Of a stretch of 64,000 nucleotides of DNA, positions 53,616 to 64,000 are shown piece by piece. A program made the translations under genes and the position numbers. Within the stretch, counting starts at the first letter, position 1, and each line of letters begins with the position of its first letter. The DNA comes from Fibrobacter sp. UWB5 (GTDB taxonomy: Bacteria; Fibrobacterota; Fibrobacteria; Fibrobacterales; Fibrobacteraceae): NCBI RefSeq assembly GCF_002210295.1, contig NZ_MWQH01000001.1, forward strand, positions 1-64,000, read 5' to 3'. Below the pieces are notes generated by a model that was not told the DNA's origin, did no database searches, and saw only the letters and a list, made by a program, of their open reading frames with translations.

Positions 53616-54155
53616 ATGCTTTGGTATGCCATTCACACCTTTTCCGGTCAAGAAAATAACATTAAGAAACGTATCGAGCAGATGATTGAACGCGAAGGCG
53701 TTCAGGAAAAGTTCGGCCGTATCATTGTTCCGACCCGCGAAGTGGTTTCCACCGTTCGCGGTCGTCGTCATGTATCGGTGCAGAACGCAATGCCCACTTA
53801 CGTTTTCATCGAAATGGTGCTGGACGAGCTCACCCAGCATTTGGTGATGAACATCAATGGCGTCACCCATTTCTTAGGAATGACACCCACCAAGAGGGTG
53901 GCTATTCCTTTACAACAGAGCGAGGTCGATCGTCTTCTTGGAGTTGATCCTAGTGGCTCCGCGGAAGGCGAGATCCAAAATCCGTATACAATTGGCGAAA
54001 ATGTCCGCATCAAGGAAGGTCCTTTCAAGGACTTTGTGGGCGTCGTAGACGAAATTATGGAAGACAAGACCAAGATCAAGGTCATGGTCACCGTCTTCGG
54101 TCGTTCTACGCCTGTCGAACTTTCCTACAACCAGGTTGAGTCCGACATCGCTTAA
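53616..54155 (+). CDS. nusG: Transcription termination/antitermination factor NusG
   Basis: NusG binds RNA polymerase and links it to Rho or the ribosome. The 179-residue product has the NGN domain (MLWYAIHTFSGQENNIKKRI) and a C-terminal KOW domain (GENVRIKEGPFKDFVGVVDE). It lies four bases after the secE stop. Confidence 0.97.
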   Translation: MLWYAIHTFSGQENNIKKRIEQMIEREGVQEKFGRIIVPTREVVSTVRGRRHVSVQNAMPTYVFIEMVLDELTQHLVMNINGVTHFLGMTPTKRVAIPLQQSEVDRLLGVDPSGSAEGEIQNPYTIGENVRIKEGPFKDFVGVVDEIMEDKTKIKVMVTVFGRSTPVELSYNQVESDIA

Positions 54156-54184
54156 GACTACGGTTTTGAAACGGAGATAACACA

Positions 54185-54610
54185 GTGGCAAAGAAAATCA
54201 CAGGTTATATTAAGCTCCAGATTCCTGCAGGCGCCGCAAACCCGGCTCCTCCGGTGGGTCCCGCCCTTGGTCAGAAGGGTGTGAACATCATGGAATTCTG
54301 CAAGCAGTTCAACGCAAAGACCCAGAACGACAAGGGCATGATTATCCCGGTCGTTATCACGGTCTATGCCGATAAGAGCTTTACCTTCATCACGAAGGTA
54401 TCGCCGGTTCCGGCCCTCATCAAGAAGGCTGCCGGCATTGAAAGCGGCTCTGGCGAACCCAACCGTAAGAAAGTTGGTAAGCTCACCAAGGCCCAGGTCC
54501 AGGATATCGCCCAAAAGAAGATGCCGGATCTAAACACAATCGACCTCGAAGCCGCTATGCGCATGGTCGCGGGTACTGCTCGCTCCATGGGCGTTGAAGT
54601 GGTTGACTGA
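54185..54610 (+). CDS. rplK: 50S ribosomal protein L11
   Basis: L11 forms the GTPase-associated stalk base. The 141-residue product starts with GTG and has [20 protein letters not shown] and the C-terminal RNA-binding domain with [15 protein letters not shown] precedes the start. Confidence 0.97.
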   Translation: MAKKITGYIKLQIPAGAANPAPPVGPALGQKGVNIMEFCKQFNAKTQNDKGMIIPVVITVYADKSFTFITKVSPVPALIKKAAGIESGSGEPNRKKVGKLTKAQVQDIAQKKMPDLNTIDLEAAMRMVAGTARSMGVEVVD

Positions 54611-54649
54611 GGCAGGTAATTCACCGTTACGTATCTGACAGGAAACACC

Positions 54650-55336
54650 ATGTTCAGAGGAAAAAAATACAAGAAGATTGCTGAAAGCATCGATCGTAAC
54701 AAGGCTTATGATCTTGCTGAAGCAGTCCAAATCCTTAAAAAGTCCGAATTGAAGTTCGACCAGACGGTCGAAATCCACTTCAATCTCGGTGTGGACCCAA
54801 AACATTCCGACCAAGTGGTTCGTGGCACTGTTGTGCTGCCGCATGGTACCGGTCGTCAGGTCCGCGTCTTGGTTTTCTGCAAGGACAATAACCTTGAAGT
54901 TGCAAAGAACGCAGGCGCAGACTACGCTGGTGGTGCTGACTTGGTTCAGAAGATTCAGGAAGGCTGGCTGGACTTTGATTCCGTCGTTGCTACTCCCGAC
55001 ATGATGCCGGTGATTAGTAAGGTCGCTAAGGTCCTCGGTCCTCGCGGTTTGATGCCTTCTCCGAAGGCCGGCACGGTTACGGTTAACGTGGCCCAGACGG
55101 TTAAGGAACTCAAGGCTGGTAAGATTCAGTACCGCGTTGACAAGGGCGCCAACGTCCATGCCCCCGTAGGCAAGCTCTCCTTCGGCGTCGAACAGCTGGT
55201 TGAAAACACCAAGGCTGTGATCGACTCCGTCGTCAAGAACAAGCCTCAATCTTCTAAGGGCACCTACATTAAGAGCCTTACGTTGTCTGCAACGATGGCT
55301 CCGGGCATCAAACTTGATATGGCACTGACGCGATAG
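54650..55336 (+). CDS. rplA: 50S ribosomal protein L1
   Basis: L1 is the mobile stalk near the E site and, in many bacteria, the translational repressor of rplKA. The 228-residue product has [20 protein letters not shown] and the signature [15 protein letters not shown]. Confidence 0.97.
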   Translation: MFRGKKYKKIAESIDRNKAYDLAEAVQILKKSELKFDQTVEIHFNLGVDPKHSDQVVRGTVVLPHGTGRQVRVLVFCKDNNLEVAKNAGADYAGGADLVQKIQEGWLDFDSVVATPDMMPVISKVAKVLGPRGLMPSPKAGTVTVNVAQTVKELKAGKIQYRVDKGANVHAPVGKLSFGVEQLVENTKAVIDSVVKNKPQSSKGTYIKSLTLSATMAPGIKLDMALTR

Positions 55337-55344
55337 GAGATACC

Positions 55345-55881
55345 ATGAAAGCTGTAGTTAAAAAACAACAGACCGTGGATTCGCTCGTCGAGTCCTTCAA
55401 TGGCGCTACCGCCGTCTATCTGCTCAATTATCAAGGCATGACCGTAGAAAAGGACAATGCCCTTCGCAAGGCACTCGCATCTAAGGGTGTGAAGTACCAC
55501 GCTGTGAAGAACACTCTTCTCAAGCGCGTGCTCGCTGCTCTTAAGGTCGAAGGTCTCGACGATTTGCTGACCGGCGCAACTTCTGTGATGGTCGGCTTCG
55601 AAGAAGATCCGCTTCTGCCTGCTCGCGAAATTGAAGCATTCCACAAAGCAAACCCCGATTTCTTGGTTGCCAAGAGCGTGTACCTTGATGGCAAGGCGAT
55701 GCCTGGCTCCGAAGTCGTGAACCTCTCCAAGATCCCGGATCGTAAGGGCATGATCGCTCAGATCGTCTCCATCGCTCTCGGACCTGGCTCCACGATCGCC
55801 GGTCAAATCAAGACGCTCCAGGAAAAGCTGGAAAAAGAATCGGGCTCCGAAGCTGCTCCTGAAGCCGCTGCGGAAGCTTAA
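55345..55881 (+). CDS. rplJ: 50S ribosomal protein L10
   Basis: L10 anchors the L7/L12 stalk. The 178-residue product has the YRGLTV-type motif (VYLLNYQGMTVEKDNALRKA) and KYHAVKNTLLKRVL. TAGGAGA precedes the ATG. The acidic, Ala-rich C terminus is the usual L12-binding end. Confidence 0.96.
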   Translation: MKAVVKKQQTVDSLVESFNGATAVYLLNYQGMTVEKDNALRKALASKGVKYHAVKNTLLKRVLAALKVEGLDDLLTGATSVMVGFEEDPLLPAREIEAFHKANPDFLVAKSVYLDGKAMPGSEVVNLSKIPDRKGMIAQIVSIALGPGSTIAGQIKTLQEKLEKESGSEAAPEAAAEA

Positions 55882-55932
55882 CAACAAACCACAAACCAAA
55901 AAATTTAAACGGAATAATCGGAGAAACACATC

Positions 55933-56304
55933 ATGGCAACTGATATCAAGGCACTGGGCGATCAAATCGTTGGTCTTACCCTTCTCGAAGCCAAGGCTTT
56001 GGCTGACTACCTTAAAGAAACCCACGGCATCGAAGCTGCTGCCGGTGGCGCCGTCGTAATGGCCGCCGCTGCTGCCGCTCCTGCTGAAGAAAAGACTGAA
56101 TTCGACGTGATCCTCGTCGAATGCGGCGCTAAGAAGATGGACGTCCTCAAGGCCGTTCGCGCCATCACCGGTCTGGGCCTCAAGGAAGCTAAGGACCTGG
56201 TCGAAAAGGCCAACAGCGTGGTCAAGGAAGCAATGCCGAAGGCTGACGCTGAAAAGCTCAAGAAGGACCTGGAAGATCTCGGAGCAAAGGTCGCTCTGAA
56301 GTAA
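55933..56304 (+). CDS. rplL: 50S ribosomal protein L7/L12
   Basis: L7/L12 is the multi-copy stalk protein that recruits translation factors. The 123-residue product has an N-terminal dimerisation helix, an Ala-rich hinge ([14 protein letters not shown]) and the C-terminal domain with [20 protein letters not shown]. Confidence 0.97.
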   Translation: MATDIKALGDQIVGLTLLEAKALADYLKETHGIEAAAGGAVVMAAAAAAPAEEKTEFDVILVECGAKKMDVLKAVRAITGLGLKEAKDLVEKANSVVKEAMPKADAEKLKKDLEDLGAKVALK

Positions 56305-56337
56305 TGCTTTCACTTCATTGACTTTTATATGCCAATC

Positions 56338-56371
56338 GCCTGCACGACTGTGCGGGCTTTTGGTGTATAAT
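56338..56371 (+). promoter_or_regulatory. rplL-rpoB attenuator and possible internal promoter
   Basis: GCCTGCAC (56338-56345) pairs with GTGCGGGC (56350-56357) and is followed by only TTTT, a weak terminator consistent with partial attenuation between rplL and rpoB. TATAAT at 56366-56371 could be an internal -10 box, but no good -35 box stands before it. Confidence 0.6.
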
Positions 56372-56433
56372 GTTTTTCGCTATTTTTTGCTATTTTTAGA
56401 TAAAAAAGCTCTTCACCGGATGAGGTATTTCAA

Positions 56434-60705
<4,272 letters not shown>

Positions 60706-60706
60706 T

Positions 60707-63700
60707 ATGGTCGAAGAAATTGAACGCGACAATTCTGGCGATATTTCGATTCACCTCGCCGCTCCGGAAATGATCCGTAGCTGGTCCCATGGTGAAGTGA
60801 CCAAGCCCGAAACCATCAACTACCGTTCCTTCAAGCCTGAAAAGGATGGTCTTTTCTGCGAAAAGATCTTTGGACCGGTGAAGAACTGGGAATGTAACTG
60901 CGGTAAGTTCAAGCGTATCCGTTACAAGGGTGTCGTTTGCGACCGTTGCGGCGTGGAAGTGACTCACTCCAACGTGCGCCGTAAGTACATGGGCCACATT
61001 GAACTTGCTATTCCTCTGACTCACACTTGGTTCGTTCGTAACCAGCCGTGCGTCATTGGCGCTCTGTTGAACCTTTCCACCAAGGATCTCGACAACATCA
61101 TCTACTACGAAAAGTATGTTGTGATCGATCCGGGTGACGCTGACCTCGAACCGAATGCCTTGATCGATGAAGCCCAGTACCAGGACCTCACCAACGAAGG
61201 CCGTACGTTCGACGCCAAGATGGGTGCCTCCGCTATCAAGCAGCTGCTTGACCGCGTTGACCTCACCGCCCTTTCTGCAGAACTTCGCACTCAGGCTATG
61301 TCCAAGTCCAAGACCAAGCAGGAAGACGCTCTCAAGCGCCTCAAGGTCGTGGATTCCTTCCTCAAGTCTCAGCGCGAAAGCTTCCGCGGCTACTACGAAG
61401 ATCCGGTCAAGGCCATGAAGGCCGACAGCCAGCAGCCCTGGCTCCGTGGTCTCGCCGAAGCCGTTGCCGAATTCAAGGCTAACTACGAAACCAAGCACGA
61501 CAACTTTGTGGTTGCCGACGCTTACGAAGAATTCCGCAAGATGTACCCGAGCGAAGCTCGCCTTCTTGCAAACCAGCCGTCTTGGATGATCCTCGACGTG
61601 CTTCCGGTGATTCCGCCTGATCTTCGTCCGCTCGTTCCGCTCGAAGGCGGCCGTTTCGCAACGTCTGACTTGAACGAACTTTATCGCCGTGTCATCAACC
61701 GTAACAACCGTTTGAAGAAGTTGATCGACCTCCGTGCACCGAACGTGATTCTCTGCAACGAAAAGCGTATGTTGCAGGAAGCCGTTGACCAGCTGTTCGA
61801 TAGCGGCCGTCGCACTGCCCGTACGGGTTCTGCACGTCCGATGAAGAGCCTCGCCGAACTCTTGAAGGGTAAGCAGGGCCGCTTCCGTATGAACTTGCTC
61901 GGTAAGCGCGTGGACTACTCCGGTCGTTCCGTGATCGTGGTGGGCCCGGAACTCCGCATGCATCAGTGCGGTCTCCCGAAGCGCATGGCTCTCGAACTTT
62001 ACAAGCCGTTCATCATCCACCGTTTGGAAGAAGAGGGTATCGTTTATACCCTTAAGTCCGCTAAGAAGTACGTGGACGCCGAACGTCCGGAAGTGTGGGA
62101 TATCCTCGAAGAAATTATCGAAGACCACCCGGTGATGTTGAACCGCGCCCCGACGCTTCACCGTCTGGGTATCCAGGCGTTCTACCCGCGCCTGATCGAA
62201 GGTAACGCAATCCGCCTCCACCCGCTCGTCTGTACTGCATTCAACGCAGACTTCGACGGTGACCAGATGGCTTGCCACCTTCCGCTGTCTTTCGAAACGC
62301 AGCTCGAATGCCGCGTTCTCATGCTCTCTTCGAACAACATTCTTCACCCGGCTTCCGGTCAGCCGATCGCTGTGCCGGGCCAGGATATCGTGCTCGGTCT
62401 GTACTACCTGACCAAGCCGCGTCCGGCTCGTAAGGGTGAAGGCATGCACTTCTTCGACTCTGCCGAAGCCGTGCGCGCTTATGAAAACGGTGTTGTCGAT
62501 CTGAACGCTATCGTTTACCTGAAGCTTAAGGCCGGCAAGAAGATCTACATGGGCGCCCTCGAAAAGGATGCCGTCTGCTTGCGCGAATCTGCCGACGACA
62601 ACGGCAACATCGAAGTTGCCGTGAAGGCCGGTGAAAAGATCAAGTTCCTTACTCTTAAGGAAGACAATGTTATCAAGACGACCGTCGGTCGTATCATCTT
62701 CAACGAATTCGTTCCGAAGGAACTTGGCTACGCCAACGAAACCTTCGGCAAGAAGGTGATCGCCAAGTCCATTGACGACCTGTACCGCCGCACCGGTAAC
62801 CGCGTGACCGTGGATTACCTGGATGACTTGAAGGCCAACGGTTACAAGTGGGCAACTCGCGCCGGTTCTTCTGTGGCTATCGCCGAAATGGTGATCCCGA
62901 AGGAAAAGCAGGAAATGCTCGACAAGGCTGCCGAACAGGTTTCCCGCATCCGCGGCCTTTACGAAGACGGTGTGATTACCGACGGTGAACGTTATAACCA
63001 GACCATTGACGTGTGGTCCAAGACCACGTCCGAAGTTGCTGCCAAGCAGTGGGATTTGCTCTCCAGCGACCGTGACGGCTTCAACCCGGTTTACATGATG
63101 GCCGACTCCGGCGCTCGTGGTAGCCGTGAACAGATTAAGCAGCTGTCCGGTATGCGTGGTTTGATGCAGAAGCCGATCAAGCAGCTCGGTGGTCAGGAAG
63201 TTATTGAAAACCCGATTAAGTCTTGCTTCCGTGAAGGCTTGAACGTGATGGAATACTTCATCTCGTCTCACGGTGCTCGTAAGGGTTTGGCAGATACCGC
63301 TCTTAAGACGGCTGACGCTGGTTACCTTACCCGTCGTCTCGTCGACGTGGGCCAGGACCTCGTGATTACCGAAGAAGACTGCGGTACCACGAACGGCATT
63401 GAAGTGTCCGCTTTCAAGGACGGCGACGATACCGTGATCGCTCTTGAAGAACGTCTCCTCGGTCGCGCACCGGTGGACGACATCAAGCACCCGGTGACTG
63501 GCGAAGTGATCGTCAAGGCCGGCGAACTCGTGACCGAACGCGATCTTCCGAAGATCTCCGCTACCGGTCTCGAACACATCAAGATGCGTTCCGTGCTCAC
63601 CTGCGATTCCCGCAATGGTGTCTGCTCCAAGTGCTATGGCCGTATGCTTGCTTCCGGTCGTCCGGTTGACCTGGGCGAAGCCGTGGGTGTGCTCGCTGCA

Positions 63701-64000
63701 CAGTCCATCGGTGAACCGGGTACGCAGCTTACCCTCCGTACCTTCCACATCGGTGGTGCTTCTTCCCGTCTGACTGTCGAAAGCGACAAGAAGGCAACCG
63801 TCGATGGCCGCGTTGAACTCGAACAGGTCGAAACTGTCGAACACGAAGGCCAGAAGGTCGTTACCAGCCGCATGGCTGAACTCGTTATCTTTGACAAGAC
63901 CGGCATCAACAAGGGTCGTTACCAGATTCCGTACGGCTCTATCCTCCATGTCGAAAACGGCGCCGCAGTTACTGCTGGCCAGGTAATGTTCGAATGGGAT
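60707..64000 (+). CDS. rpoC: RNA polymerase subunit beta' (3' end outside the window)
   Basis: The first 1098 codons are present without a stop. The N-terminal zinc finger is [13 protein letters not shown] with CDRC. The catalytic NADFDGDQ lies at residues 513-520 (62243-62266), carrying the three Mg-binding aspartates. The second zinc cluster includes [11 protein letters not shown], and the trigger-loop/bridge region has [23 protein letters not shown] precedes the ATG. It is truncated by the window edge, not by mutation. Confidence 0.98.
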   Translation, partial: MVEEIERDNSGDISIHLAAPEMIRSWSHGEVTKPETINYRSFKPEKDGLFCEKIFGPVKNWECNCGKFKRIRYKGVVCDRCGVEVTHSNVRRKYMGHIELAIPLTHTWFVRNQPCVIGALLNLSTKDLDNIIYYEKYVVIDPGDADLEPNALIDEAQYQDLTNEGRTFDAKMGASAIKQLLDRVDLTALSAELRTQAMSKSKTKQEDALKRLKVVDSFLKSQRESFRGYYEDPVKAMKADSQQPWLRGLAEAVAEFKANYETKHDNFVVADAYEEFRKMYPSEARLLANQPSWMILDVLPVIPPDLRPLVPLEGGRFATSDLNELYRRVINRNNRLKKLIDLRAPNVILCNEKRMLQEAVDQLFDSGRRTARTGSARPMKSLAELLKGKQGRFRMNLLGKRVDYSGRSVIVVGPELRMHQCGLPKRMALELYKPFIIHRLEEEGIVYTLKSAKKYVDAERPEVWDILEEIIEDHPVMLNRAPTLHRLGIQAFYPRLIEGNAIRLHPLVCTAFNADFDGDQMACHLPLSFETQLECRVLMLSSNNILHPASGQPIAVPGQDIVLGLYYLTKPRPARKGEGMHFFDSAEAVRAYENGVVDLNAIVYLKLKAGKKIYMGALEKDAVCLRESADDNGNIEVAVKAGEKIKFLTLKEDNVIKTTVGRIIFNEFVPKELGYANETFGKKVIAKSIDDLYRRTGNRVTVDYLDDLKANGYKWATRAGSSVAIAEMVIPKEKQEMLDKAAEQVSRIRGLYEDGVITDGERYNQTIDVWSKTTSEVAAKQWDLLSSDRDGFNPVYMMADSGARGSREQIKQLSGMRGLMQKPIKQLGGQEVIENPIKSCFREGLNVMEYFISSHGARKGLADTALKTADAGYLTRRLVDVGQDLVITEEDCGTTNGIEVSAFKDGDDTVIALEERLLGRAPVDDIKHPVTGEVIVKAGELVTERDLPKISATGLEHIKMRSVLTCDSRNGVCSKCYGRMLASGRPVDLGEAVGVLAAQSIGEPGTQLTLRTFHIGGASSRLTVESDKKATVDGRVELEQVETVEHEGQKVVTSRMAELVIFDKTGINKGRYQIPYGSILHVENGAAVTAGQVMFEWD

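Overview
The window comes from a Fibrobacter-like bacterium (Fibrobacterota, FCB group). The main pointers are a secreted PL1 pectate lyase with long serine-rich linkers and a T9SS-like C-terminal domain, ribosomal and RNA polymerase proteins of FCB character, and promoters with a TAnnTTTG-type -10 box. The taxon is inferred from these features, not from a database search.

Layout. (1) 1-13978, + strand: tuf copy 1 followed by an unbroken S10-spc-alpha superoperon (rpsJ to rplQ, including secY, infA, rpoA) that ends in a strong terminator; rpsD is missing from its usual place. (2) 14122-19985: envelope polysaccharide genes (Wza-like export protein, Wzz-like chain-length regulator and Wzy-like polymerase on +; Wzx-like flippase and an acyltransferase on -, meeting the + genes tail to tail with an overlap). 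(3) 20093-30364: tRNA-Leu, tig-clpP-clpX, pectate lyase, lon, a YggS-family PLP protein, lemA and an M48 metalloprotease. (4) 30379-47626: an accessory island. (5) 47713-51431: rarA, two paralogous lipoproteins and a thioesterase. (6) 51664-64000, + strand: three tRNAs, tuf copy 2 (no differences from copy 1 found by eye), rpmG, tRNA-Trp, secE, nusG, rplKAJL, rpoB and the first 1098 codons of rpoC.

The island is the novel part. At each edge is a two-gene module: a HEPN-like protein followed by a ~1040-1060-residue protein with two P-loop domains, the first carrying the KGGVGR variant Walker A motif. Both modules are AT-rich, and their first genes share a promoter box almost touching the start codon. 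Between them, all on the - strand, lie a prokaryotic viperin homologue (antiviral radical SAM enzyme), a 13-codon mini-ORF, a sigma-factor-like protein, a 60-residue protein, two related GTPases, two microproteins of 29 and 33 residues, an unrecognised 203-residue protein, and a kinase / VWA / PP2C phosphatase triad resembling TerY-P (YegI-YegL-YegK). Four copies of a hairpin with an invariant-type loop and compensating stem changes lie just 3' of genes in this cluster. Two of them belong to ~100-bp direct repeats that also carry a TATAAT box and a conserved upstream box. I infer a regulated, phosphorylation- and GTP-dependent stress or antiviral system. No integrase, transposase or CRISPR array was seen.
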